A stretch of DNA of 64,000 nt, taken from the NCBI RefSeq assembly GCF_001429545.1, contig NZ_LMSP01000046.1, forward strand, positions 117,649-181,648. Direction: 5' to 3'. Origin of the DNA: Paenibacillus sp. Soil787 (lineage in GTDB: Bacteria > Bacillota > Bacilli > Paenibacillales > NBRC-103111). This document shows positions 42,346 through 50,781 of the stretch, in pieces. The notes beneath the pieces are model-generated. The model worked only from the letters and a program-made list of their open reading frames with translations. It was not told where the DNA came from and did no database searches. Every line of letters starts with the position of its first letter. The first letter of the stretch is position 1. A program made the position numbers and the translations under genes.

Positions 42346-43884
42346 TTGCTATTTTCAAACTGGTTCGGAAGGAAGAAGTATCGTTCGGTCCCAGCGCAAA
42401 TTAATCAGCCGCCTAGCGACTCGATCAGTTCGTCGTTGGCGCAAAATATAACTTTTTTACAAAGTCAGTTCAGCCAAACTCCCGATTTGATTGTGCGGCA
42501 TTTTATCATCAAGCAGTCTGGGGAACAAGCAGCACTTGTTTATCTATCTGGATTGGTAGATAAAAATTCCATTAATAACAATGTACTTCGCCCACTTCAA
42601 TTTGAAACGGGAAGCAGCGATTCGAGTTATGGTTTTACGATAAATGTAGGTCAAATCAATCCGTTGATTGCTTGGCCACAAATCGAGAATGCTATTTTGC
42701 AAGGCAGTAGTGTTCTCTTAGTTGGCAGTCGGACGGAAGCTTACGCCTTAGGAACGCAAGGGTGGCCGCAGCGGGCGATTGAAGATCCGCAGTTAGAGGC
42801 TTCTTTGAAAGGAGCGCATCAAGGCTTTGTTGAGACAGGCAGCCAGAACATTGCCTTAATCCGTCGCTATATTCAAAGCCGTGAATTGAAAATTAAAGAA
42901 CTAGTGGTTGGACGAAGAGGAAACACCTTAATTTCTATCTTATATTTAGCTGATGTCGCACATCCAGAGGTGCTAACCGAACTGGAAGATAGGATTCAGC
43001 AACTTGATATCGATGTCATCCTTAATACAGGTGAGTTGGCAGAGTTGATTGAGGACAATCCGTATTCCCCATTCCCACAATTTATTACAACGGAAAGACC
43101 GGATGCAGCGGCTTCACAAATATTGCAAGGAAGATTCGCAGTTGTCGTAGACCGTTCACCAAGTGTATTGATCGCACCTGTGGCATTTATGTCGTTTTTT
43201 CAAAACATCGACGACTATAGCACTCGCTGGTCGATCGCAACTTTTATCAGGCTGCTGCGGATATTTTCTTTTTTCATTGCTATCTTTTTGCCAGCGTTCT
43301 ACATTGCCGTCATTTCCTATAACTTTGAGATCATACCCGTTAAATTACTGCTAACAATTGGTGAGTTCAGAGGTCGAGTACCGTTCCCGCCCTTTGTGGA
43401 AGCGATCCTCATGGAGGTAACTCTTGAAATGATGCGGGAGGCTGGTGTGCGTCTCCCGGCTCCCGTCGGGCAAACCGTTGGCATTGTCGGAGGCATTGTT
43501 ATTGGACAAGCAATCGTGCAGGCAGGACTCATCAGCAATCTCATGGTGATTGTTGTTGCTTCTACGGCCATTGCATCGTTCATCCTGCCCAATTATGATA
43601 TGGTCGCAGCTGTCCGGCTTATCCGCTTCGGCATGATGATCGCTGCCTCCATGTTCGGCATTGTTGGCATCATTATTGGTTTGATGATAATGATCGGGCA
43701 TCTGATAGCACTCGAATCGCTTGGAACGCCATACGGTACCCCTTTTGCTCCGGTTCGGTTTGCCGATTGGAAAGATACGTTCGTCCGTTTACCGCTGTGG
43801 ACAATGGGCAAGCGACCTCTAGGCACAAGAGCGACCCAATCGAAGAGGCAAGGAACAAATCGTCCAAAAGGTGATGGGAAATGA
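42346..43884 (+). CDS. spore germinant receptor subunit A (GerA/GerKA family)
   Basis: A 512-residue GerA-type protein: soluble N-terminal domain (about 1-285, with VYLSGLVDKNSINNNVLRPL) and about five membrane helices after residue 295, including VGIVGGIVIGQAIVQAGLIS, then a basic tail. It forms, with GerB and GerC types, the inner spore membrane receptor or channel that triggers germination. The start is TTG 42346 after GGGTGAGGGTGG, about 10 nt away. Transcription is expected late in the forespore from a sigma-G promoter, but I found no convincing one. It overlaps the next gene by ATGA, so they are coupled. Confidence 0.92.
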   Translation: MLFSNWFGRKKYRSVPAQINQPPSDSISSSLAQNITFLQSQFSQTPDLIVRHFIIKQSGEQAALVYLSGLVDKNSINNNVLRPLQFETGSSDSSYGFTINVGQINPLIAWPQIENAILQGSSVLLVGSRTEAYALGTQGWPQRAIEDPQLEASLKGAHQGFVETGSQNIALIRRYIQSRELKIKELVVGRRGNTLISILYLADVAHPEVLTELEDRIQQLDIDVILNTGELAELIEDNPYSPFPQFITTERPDAAASQILQGRFAVVVDRSPSVLIAPVAFMSFFQNIDDYSTRWSIATFIRLLRIFSFFIAIFLPAFYIAVISYNFEIIPVKLLLTIGEFRGRVPFPPFVEAILMEVTLEMMREAGVRLPAPVGQTVGIVGGIVIGQAIVQAGLISNLMVIVVASTAIASFILPNYDMVAAVRLIRFGMMIAASMFGIVGIIIGLMIMIGHLIALESLGTPYGTPFAPVRFADWKDTFVRLPLWTMGKRPLGTRATQSKRQGTNRPKGDGK

Positions 43885-44981
43885 AGAAATATGCTTACAA
43901 TGAGATCACCTCTATGCAATATATTTTTCTGAATAGCGGTATTCAAGTGAGTGTGTTCTTTTTGGCTATGCCGCGAAAATTAGCTGAGAAGGCAGGCACG
44001 GATGGCTGGATCGCACTCATCATCGGCTGGGCTATTACGGTTGCAGCAAGCTTGATTGTTATTCAGGTGATGAAAAAGCACCCAGAAGGAATTTTGTTTG
44101 ATCTACTAACACGATATTTGGGCAAATGGGCAGGCAAGGTGGCTGCTATCTTTTTTGCCCTTTATCTCTTTTACTACGCTTATACTGGGCTCGTTGAGGC
44201 AATTTTGCTTACAAAGGCATCGCTTTTACCGCAGACTTCGGCATTTACTGTCATGCTATTAATGCTCATTCCTACTTATGTGATTGCGCGAAATGGGCTT
44301 CGCGTCTTGGGCAGATATGCGGAACTTGTTTTTATGATCTCAATATGGATACCTTTTGTATATTTATTTCCGCTCAAGGACGCCCACTGGCTTAATATAG
44401 TCCCCTTATTAAAGGAAGGATGGAAGCCTGTATTCTCAGCGGTACCTACAACGTTCTATTCTTATATCGGATTTGCTACCACGTTTATTTTGTATCCGTT
44501 TTTGAAAAACAAACAAAAAGCTTCTAGCGCTATCATGATCTCCAATACGCTGACGATGCTTGGATATTTGTTCATTACGGTTATCTGTTTTGTCTATTAC
44601 AGCCCGGACGAAATTCAGAAGTACAACGAACCTGTGGTTAATATCTTAGAAGCCATTGAATTTAAATTTGTAGAACGGATGGAAATGCTTTTTATCGCGT
44701 TTTTTTTGCTTGTTTTTTCATTAGCGTGGATACCAACAATATACATGGGCGTTTTTTGCACAAGCTGGCTCCTCGGAAAGCAGGATCATCGCAATCATTT
44801 GCGGATACTGTGGTTGTTTACGGCTGTGAGCGCGTTTTTCTTCATACCAACTTTTAATCAGAGCGATCGCATGAATGATTTTCTCATTCAGATTGGTTTT
44901 GCAGTCGAATATGTTTTTCCCGGTTGCTTACTCGTATATTTATGGCTGCATGATCGTTTTCAGTGGGGGAAGCACTTATGA
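43881..44981 (+). CDS. germinant receptor subunit B (GerB family permease), copy 1
   Basis: A 366-residue membrane protein of the spore-germination permease family (APC superfamily fold), about ten hydrophobic helices. The start MKKYAYNEITSMQYIFLNSG and the motif FSLAWIPTIYMGVFCTSWLL are typical. GerB subunits bind the germinant within the receptor. The start overlaps the gerA stop (ATGA) and the end overlaps the gerC start (ATGA). A close paralogue follows at 46158. Confidence 0.92.
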   Translation: MKKYAYNEITSMQYIFLNSGIQVSVFFLAMPRKLAEKAGTDGWIALIIGWAITVAASLIVIQVMKKHPEGILFDLLTRYLGKWAGKVAAIFFALYLFYYAYTGLVEAILLTKASLLPQTSAFTVMLLMLIPTYVIARNGLRVLGRYAELVFMISIWIPFVYLFPLKDAHWLNIVPLLKEGWKPVFSAVPTTFYSYIGFATTFILYPFLKNKQKASSAIMISNTLTMLGYLFITVICFVYYSPDEIQKYNEPVVNILEAIEFKFVERMEMLFIAFFLLVFSLAWIPTIYMGVFCTSWLLGKQDHRNHLRILWLFTAVSAFFFIPTFNQSDRMNDFLIQIGFAVEYVFPGCLLVYLWLHDRFQWGKHL

Positions 44982-46099
44982 ACAAGCGGGTCCTTCTAGT
45001 TATACTCATCGCCACGGTTGTCGTCATCACTCCGAGCTGCAGTGACAGGTTAGATATGGAAGATGCTACGCATGCTTTATTAGTGGGTTTTGATCTTGAT
45101 AATGAAAACGAGTTCATTCTATATAGCACATCTCCAGTTTTCAGCAAAAATGTCGCGAAAAAAACGCGCGAACTTAGAGTGAAACCACAGACGAATCGTC
45201 AATCAAGAGAAAAACAAGACAGTAAGACAGAGGGTGTTTTCCAAGGGAGAAGTATTCAAGTCCTATTAGTATCTAAACGAATACTGCAGCAAGAAAATTG
45301 GTTCCGATTAACGGATGTTTGGTTTCGCGATCCCAAAAATCCATTAACACCAAGGATCATTGCTTTCGATGGACCTCTCTCAGAAATCATATACCTGAAC
45401 CCGAAAGATCAGCCGATGCTGCCCCTATTGCTGCGGGAAATGGTAGAAACGAAGAACGCCAGATCGGAAACGGTAGAGACGACTTTACAGAGGCTGAACC
45501 AACAATTACTTGAAAAGGGTGTCACTCCTATCATCTCTGAAGTTCGAATGAAAGATAAACAGATTGCGTTGACAGGGACGACACTGTTGGATCATAAAGG
45601 GAACTTTGCTGATTCTCTGAACATGCAGGAAACTATTCTACTGCGCATATTGCAAAAAAACACAAAAAAGAGCGTCAGCTTAACAATTTCCATTCCCGGA
45701 GAAATGAAGATTGGACCGTTCCACACAGATAAAGTAAGTCTAAACGCGAATGAAATAAAGGTGAAAATCAAGACCTCTTTCCATAAGGACAAATTTCAGT
45801 TCGATATGCACATTACCATGCGAGTCGGACTATCGGAGCTTTTGTTACCTTACGACGTACGTAGTCAAGGAAAAGAGTTGGAGAATAAGATTACCGAACA
45901 AGTGCAAATGCAGTTTGAGAACCTCATAAAGAAAATACAAACGGATAAAATCGATCCGATAGGGCTCGGGCTTTATGCGCAGGCGCATGAATATAGCCAT
46001 TTCAAGAAAGTGGAAGATCATTGGGGTGAAACGTTGGCCAATGCGGACATTCATGTTTCTGTGAAAACAATTATAGGATCCATGGGGACAGTGAAGTAA
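44978..46099 (+). CDS. germinant receptor subunit C (Ger(x)C lipoprotein), copy 1
   Basis: A 373-residue lipoprotein with lipobox TPSC (about residue 21) followed by SDRLDMEDATHALLVGFDLD, the normal Ger(x)C start, and the conserved C-terminal region (LGLYAQAHEYSHFKKVEDHW). ATG 44978 overlaps the gerB stop and has GGGGA 7 nt upstream; the GTG at 44963 is less likely. Attached outside the spore inner membrane, it completes a receptor with the A and B subunits. Confidence 0.92.
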   Translation: MNKRVLLVILIATVVVITPSCSDRLDMEDATHALLVGFDLDNENEFILYSTSPVFSKNVAKKTRELRVKPQTNRQSREKQDSKTEGVFQGRSIQVLLVSKRILQQENWFRLTDVWFRDPKNPLTPRIIAFDGPLSEIIYLNPKDQPMLPLLLREMVETKNARSETVETTLQRLNQQLLEKGVTPIISEVRMKDKQIALTGTTLLDHKGNFADSLNMQETILLRILQKNTKKSVSLTISIPGEMKIGPFHTDKVSLNANEIKVKIKTSFHKDKFQFDMHITMRVGLSELLLPYDVRSQGKELENKITEQVQMQFENLIKKIQTDKIDPIGLGLYAQAHEYSHFKKVEDHWGETLANADIHVSVKTIIGSMGTVK

Positions 46100-46157
46100 C
46101 AGCCTTGTATGCTTACGATGCCAGCTTTTTAATAGAAAGCTTTAAGGGGGACAGCAA

Positions 46158-47258
46158 GTGAAAAAATATGCCTTTAATGAAATCACCTTCATGCAGTATA
46201 TCCTTCTCAATTTCGGAATGGTTGTGAGCATCGGATTTTTGTCGCTGCCGCGAGTACTAGCTGAACACGCAGGCACGGCAGGCTGGATTACGCTCATCAT
46301 CGTTTGGCTCATCTCCATAATGGCGAGCCTGATCGTCATACAAGTGATGAAAAAGTACCCAGACGGCACCTTGTTAGATCTATTATCGATGTATTTGGGC
46401 AAATGGACAGGGAAAGTGGGAGCCGTCCTATTTGCCCTCTATCTCTTTTACTACGGTTACACAGGTCTAGTATATACGATATTGATTACAAAACAATATC
46501 TTTTGCAGCAAACCCCAGCTTATATCATTATGCTTCTGCTGCTCATTCCCACTTATGTTATTGTACGGAACGGACCACGCATATTGGGCAGATACGTGGA
46601 AGTGATTATACTCCTATCACTATGGATCCCCTTCGTTTATTTGCTTCCGCTTAAGGATGCTCATTGGCTCCGTCTGCTTCCTGTGCTTAAAGAAGGATGG
46701 AAGCCTGTTTTCGCAGCGTTACCTAGCACTTTATATTATCATGTAGGTTTTTCAACCACGTTTATTTTGTATCCGTTTCTCAAAAACAAGCGGATGGCCT
46801 CAGCAGGAATCGTTATCTCGTATACACTGACGATGCTCATGTATTTGTTCATTACCATTACCTGTTTCGTCTATTTCAGTCCAGATGAAATACTGACGTA
46901 CAACGAACCAACGATCAATGTATTGAAAGCTATCGAGTTTAAGATTATATCACGAATCGAAGTGCTATTTATCACGTTTTATTTACTTATCTTTTCATTG
47001 TCATGGATACCTACGATGTACATGAGTGTTTTTTGCACAACTTGGCTAATCGGAAAGCAGGACCACCGCAAACATTTGCGGCTGCTTTGGCTATTCATCG
47101 CTGTGGGCACGTATTTCTTCATGCCTACTTTTTTTCAGAGCGAAAAGATGAATACGTTTCTTGGTCAGATCGGTTTTGTTGTCGAGTACTTAGTGCCTGG
47201 TTGTTTACTCCTGTATGTATGGATACATGATCGTTTGGGGTGGAGAAAGCACTTATGA
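46158..47258 (+). CDS. germinant receptor subunit B (GerB family permease), copy 2
   Basis: A 366-residue paralogue of the gerB at 43881, identical in length and easily aligned throughout (start KKYAFNEITFMQYILLNFG; FSLSWIPTMYMSVFCTTWLI). The start is GTG 46158 after AAGGGGGA. The 58-nt gap after the first gerC has no terminator, so it belongs to the same operon. Differences from copy 1 concentrate in some loops, so it may recognise another germinant while sharing the single GerA subunit. Confidence 0.92.
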   Translation: MKKYAFNEITFMQYILLNFGMVVSIGFLSLPRVLAEHAGTAGWITLIIVWLISIMASLIVIQVMKKYPDGTLLDLLSMYLGKWTGKVGAVLFALYLFYYGYTGLVYTILITKQYLLQQTPAYIIMLLLLIPTYVIVRNGPRILGRYVEVIILLSLWIPFVYLLPLKDAHWLRLLPVLKEGWKPVFAALPSTLYYHVGFSTTFILYPFLKNKRMASAGIVISYTLTMLMYLFITITCFVYFSPDEILTYNEPTINVLKAIEFKIISRIEVLFITFYLLIFSLSWIPTMYMSVFCTTWLIGKQDHRKHLRLLWLFIAVGTYFFMPTFFQSEKMNTFLGQIGFVVEYLVPGCLLLYVWIHDRLGWRKHL

Positions 47259-48379
47259 ACAAACGGCCGCTTTACATTTTGATTATTATCATGATTATTG
47301 CATGGGTTTCGGGGTGCAGTGACCGATTAGATATGGAAGATTCGACTAACAACCTAGCTCTTGGTCTGGATCTAGATAAGGAAGACAACTTACTTGTATT
47401 TATGAATAGCCCTTCATACGGCAGAGATATCAAGAAGAAAACTCTTGAGATCGGAGTGAAATCGCAAACGATTCGTCAATCGAGAGAACGTCAAGATGAA
47501 TTTGCGCCAGGAGTTATTACAGGCAGAAAAGTTCAAGTCATGCTTATCAGCAAACGCATCTTGGAACATGAGGACTGGTTCCGGATACTTGACGTCTTCT
47601 TTCGTGATATGAAAAATCCATTAACACCTAGGATCATCGCTGTCGAAGGATCTATTTCCGACATTATATATCTACATCCGAAAGATCAGCCGAGGTTACC
47701 TTTATTATTGCGAGGGATGGTCGATACGAAGAGTGCTAGGTCTGAAACGGCAAAAACAACACTGCAGAAGCTGCATTGGCAAATGTTTGAGAAGGGGGTG
47801 ACGCCCTATATTTCCGAAATTCAGTTGGACAAGTCCAAACAGATCAGGTTGACTGGCATATCGCTGCTGGATCATAAAGGGATATATAAGACCTCGCTGA
47901 ACATAGAGGAAACCGGTTTACTTCAAATTTTGAATAAAAATGCCAAGAAATCTGTTAGTTTTACCCTTCCAATTCCTGGTGAAAAGAAGAGCGGTCCATT
48001 CCATACTGACCATTTAAGTATATCGGTTCAAGGAATGAAAACGAAAATAAAAACCTCGTACAAGGAGAACAAGTTTCGGTTCGATATCAACATTAAAATG
48101 CCAGCCGGTCTTACTGAACGCTTATTCCCTTTTGATGTACGAAAGAATGGAAAAGAGTTAGAGAAAATGGTTTCTGAACATATGCAAAAGCAATTTGAGA
48201 ACCTCATCAAAAACATTCAGAAGCATCAAATCGATCCGATCGGGCTTGGTCTCTACGCACGGGCCCATGATTATAATCAATACAAGAAAGTGGAGGATCA
48301 TTGGGGAGAAGCGCTGTCAAAGGCAGATATTCATGTTTCCGTTAAAGTGATTATAGGAAGCATGGGGCCCGTGAAGTGA
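47255..48379 (+). CDS. germinant receptor subunit C (Ger(x)C lipoprotein), copy 2
   Basis: A 374-residue paralogue of the gerC at 44978, with lipobox VSGC, then SDRLDMEDSTNNLALGLDLD. The C-terminal segment LGLYARAHDYNQYKKVEDHW matches copy 1 closely. ATG 47255 overlaps the gerB stop (ATGA); GGGGTGGAG is 9 nt upstream. It is the last gene of the A-B-C-B-C operon. The dinucleotide overlaps are the same as in copy 1, showing that the B-C pair was duplicated as a unit. Confidence 0.92.
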   Translation: MNKRPLYILIIIMIIAWVSGCSDRLDMEDSTNNLALGLDLDKEDNLLVFMNSPSYGRDIKKKTLEIGVKSQTIRQSRERQDEFAPGVITGRKVQVMLISKRILEHEDWFRILDVFFRDMKNPLTPRIIAVEGSISDIIYLHPKDQPRLPLLLRGMVDTKSARSETAKTTLQKLHWQMFEKGVTPYISEIQLDKSKQIRLTGISLLDHKGIYKTSLNIEETGLLQILNKNAKKSVSFTLPIPGEKKSGPFHTDHLSISVQGMKTKIKTSYKENKFRFDINIKMPAGLTERLFPFDVRKNGKELEKMVSEHMQKQFENLIKNIQKHQIDPIGLGLYARAHDYNQYKKVEDHWGEALSKADIHVSVKVIIGSMGPVK

Positions 48380-48493
48380 CTGGTTTTGGAGCGGGTAACC
48401 ACCTTTTTGACATAAAGTTGATAAGGATTGGCAGCAAAAATTTGCGTTTTTCTACTCATGCCTTTACACTTAAAACAAAAACGGAGTGGTGAA

Positions 48494-48715
48494 ATGAGTA
48501 AAGGTAGAGTTTGGAATAAGGGTAAACGCAACGGCGGTGGCGGACCAGCGACTGGGACGGGTTATAAGGAAAAGCTCGCGGCCGCCATGCAAGTGGAGGG
48601 GAAACCGGTCGAGGTTATCGATCTTAAGAACCCGATTAATCAGGTTCAACGTATGAATCGTGAGAATTGGGTCGAGAGACCCGTTCGTGTTAACCGTGAA
48701 CAACCTAAAAAGTAA
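48494..48715 (+). CDS. small basic protein of unknown function (73 aa)
   Basis: I do not recognise a characterised family. The protein is basic, Gly-rich at the start (MSKGRVWNKGKRNGGGGPAT) and ends in VNREQPKK, with no membrane segment. ATG 48494 has GGAGTGG 4 nt upstream. It might bind nucleic acid, but this is guesswork from composition. The region after it has only a weak CCTA/TAGG hairpin. Confidence 0.6.
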   Translation: MSKGRVWNKGKRNGGGGPATGTGYKEKLAAAMQVEGKPVEVIDLKNPINQVQRMNRENWVERPVRVNREQPKK

Positions 48716-48859
48716 CACAGAAAGCCTATCCAAACACTTTATGTGTGCTGGGTAGGTTTATTTATTTGCTACAGGTCAGGCGGGAGCGGAACTTACCCAT
48801 TGCTCGGGAGGGGGAGATAAGGACTCAGACTTGAGTGAGAGTGTGGATACAGAATATAG

Positions 48860-49002
48860 GATACAGGCATACAGTTATACAGGTATACAGGTATACAGGC
48901 ATACAGGCATACAGGCATACAGGCATACAGGCATACAGGCATACAGGCATACAAGCATACAGGATACAGGATACAGGATACTGGCTACAGGATACAGGAT
49001 AC
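48860..49002. repeat. 8-bp tandem repeat (GCATACAG type)
   Basis: The octamer GCATACAG is repeated in tandem through the middle of the tract, with variants GTATACAG to the left and GATACAG heptamers to the right. Typical of slippage-prone simple sequence. Confidence 0.9.
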
Positions 49003-49094
49003 TTGCATAATTTGTTGGGAAAGATTTTGTTTGCTTGGTAATTTGGTCTTCTAGTTTATGGTTTTCAGATTTACAGATTTGGCAATAAGGGAAG

Positions 49095-49287
49095 AAATTG
49101 TTGTACGGCGTACAACAATTTCTTTTATTTTTGCTGGGTAAAGGTGAAGATGTTGTATTTCGTACAACAATTTAGTCTAATTTCTTGCTAAAATGCTACT
49201 TTTGGCTGGAATTGTTGTATTTTATGCAACAATCGCGAGGAAAACGTGGATTCGCTAGCGTAATGTTGTATAAAATGTAACAACATT
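49095..49287. repeat. ATTGTTGTA palindrome cluster 3 (four units)
   Basis: The best-preserved cluster. Unit 1 (49095-49122) has perfect 12-bp arms, AAATTGTTGTAC and GTACAACAATTT, around GGC. Others at 49150-49173, 49210-49234 and 49262-49287. Unit spacing 50-60 nt. Confidence 0.82.
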
Positions 49288-49370
49288 ATATGGGTGAGCT
49301 AGTAAGCAAGGTAAATGTTTGAAAATATACGTCTGGGCGCACCAGTTTATGTCTAGGCCTGGTCAGGTTA

Positions 49371-49964
49371 TTACTCCATATTCACATTAGACAACTGTCC
49401 CGCTTGATAGTAAGGGTAATCCATCTTTTGTTGAACTTGCTGTACGAAATCTGAATCAGTAAGCGATTCAATCACGAATAATCCTAAGTCAATGGAGGCC
49501 GAAACGCCGCCACCGGTGAAGAGATTTCCGTCTCTGACGATTCGTTCTTTCATGACTTCGGAACAGTAGGGTGTCAACAAATCGTAGGCGGAAGGATTGG
49601 TGGTTGCCTTTTTTCCATTTAGGAATCCGGCTGCACCTAGTAACAACGCACCTGTGCACACAGAAACCTTGTAAGTCACATTACCAGCAGTTTGGAGCCA
49701 GGTAATGAAGGCAGCGTCGAATCTAAGATTTCTCGTCGAGAATCCGCCAGGTACAAACAAGAGATCATATCCCGATAGATCTGGATAGACATGCTTTACC
49801 TTAACGGTTAAGCCTCGGTCGTCGGTAATTTCCTCCTTATTGGAGCAGAAGTCCCAAGAGATGTTTTCTTTAGCTCCCAAAATGCCCATCCATGTGATGG
49901 CCTCATAGAAGCCGGCGAAGTCTAACGTGGTCATTCCATCGAATAGTATGAATGCCATTTTCAT
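49371..49964 (-). CDS. DJ-1/PfpI family protein
   Basis: A 197-residue protein of the DJ-1/PfpI superfamily: MAFILFDGMTTLDFAGFYEA, LLFVPGGFSTR and the nucleophile-elbow cysteine Cys103 in VCTGALLLGAAG, with the later GVSASIDLGLFVIE. Members include isonitrile hydratase-like and chaperone/deglycase-like proteins and lone amidotransferase domains of AraC regulators. No DNA-binding domain is attached here. Start ATG 49964 follows AGGTGG. Precise activity cannot be assigned. Confidence 0.88.
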   Translation of the reverse strand: MKMAFILFDGMTTLDFAGFYEAITWMGILGAKENISWDFCSNKEEITDDRGLTVKVKHVYPDLSGYDLLFVPGGFSTRNLRFDAAFITWLQTAGNVTYKVSVCTGALLLGAAGFLNGKKATTNPSAYDLLTPYCSEVMKERIVRDGNLFTGGGVSASIDLGLFVIESLTDSDFVQQVQQKMDYPYYQAGQLSNVNME

Positions 49965-50253
49965 AAATAGCCACCTGACCTTTCAATTGTCATATAAGCA
50001 CAAATAAGCACTTGATCAAGGATCAAATACTTTGCCCAGGCGTACGGCTGTTTGCAATGTGCTTCCTCATGGTTATCCATGTTTACGCCAGTCACACATT
50101 GGTTAATTTCTATAATCTTACAAGCTCCCTCTCCGAAATTCAATATCTTTTTTCAAGCGATGACTATGACTTAAACCTTTCGCTCCCCATATGAATGGAA
50201 GAGGCATTCGTTGCGCACGTCATTATGGGCGATAAAAAGGGAGGGAATTACTC

Positions 50254-50721
50254 ATGAAATCGGTATTTAAGCTTGAATTAGAGGAAGCAAAAATGAATGG
50301 CGCTCGCAATACGAGCCCGGAAATCGCCATAGCTAAGGCTTTTACAGCTAGCGGTCACAGGCGTTCTACGCATTTGTTCGTAGATAAGCAAGTATAAGTT
50401 TTATACTTTTGCTTCGCATCTACCTTGACAAACGCGCTCGTCCCTGAAGGACGATAGAGTCGTTTATCCTTGAATCAGCCCGGTGGTCCAGCGACCATTC
50501 ATGGTGAGGCATTTGGGATTCATGCCATGATGCCTGGCAAATTTGCTATTTTCGTCGGGGGACTTCCAATTGTGGTGAACGGGAGTGTCATTGGCGGAGT
50601 CGGTGTAAGTGGAGGGAGTAGTGAGGATGACATTGCTGTGGGGGTTGCGGCGTTAAAGGCGCTTCAGTCTTATTTGGGTAACGTATATGATGTCATGACA
50701 GAGCCTGATATAAAGAAATAG
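50254..50721 (+). pseudogene. GlcG/HbpS-like gene, internally deleted and split by a mobile element
   Basis: A 5-prime part (ATG 50254, good site AAGGGAGGG) reads KLELEEAKMNGARNTSPEIA then AFTASGHRRSTHL, and a 3-prime part from 50470 reads NQPGGPATIHGEAFGIHAMM then FVGGLPIVVNGSVIGGVGVS. Together they match the GlcG/HbpS (DUF336) family. The two parts are separated by the 96-bp element at 50377-50472, which introduces a stop (TAA 50396). Exact removal joins them in frame (RRSTH-L-NQPGG). About 45-50 residues are also missing between ELEEA and MNGARN. Not functional. Confidence 0.85.
50377..50472. mobile_element. two-hairpin 96-bp element, copy A
   Basis: Begins TTCGTAGATAAG and ends GTTTATCCTTG. 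The left half folds as GTAGAT-GCAAGTATAA with TTATACTT-GC-ATCTAC; the right half as TCGTCC-CTGAA-GGACGA inside AAACG/CGTTT. TTG precedes it and TTG is its last triplet, so removal leaves the host gene exact. Copies B (55390) and C (62887) share most of this sequence. Confidence 0.75.
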
Positions 50722-50731
50722 GCATCATTTC

Positions 50732-50775
50732 AAAAAGAAAAGCCCAGTCCCTCCAACGAAAGAGAGAACGGGGCC
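50732..50775 (-). terminator. candidate terminator of the kdu operon
   Basis: On the minus strand GGCCCC-GTTCTCT can pair with AGGGA-CTGGGC (imperfect), followed by TTTTCTTTTT. It lies just after the stop codon at 50782. Confidence 0.55.
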
Positions 50776-50781
50776 TATGTG

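Larger units (their letters stand above)
48716..49370. other. gene-free gap between convergent genes
   Basis: Holds an 8-bp tandem repeat tract (48860-49002) and an ATTGTTGTA palindrome cluster (49095-49287). A frame reading through the tandem repeat (48835-49041) has no ribosome site and only repeats YRHTGIQA-like residues, so it is not called a gene. Confidence 0.7.

Noticed and set aside
48835..49041. Open frame through the 8-bp repeat tract
   Set aside because: No ribosome site near its GTG; the encoded YRHTGIQA-like repetition is simply the translation of simple-sequence DNA.
49961..50143. Minus-strand frame upstream of the DJ-1/PfpI gene
   Set aside because: It overlaps that gene's start and ribosome site and has no site of its own; it looks like leader sequence.
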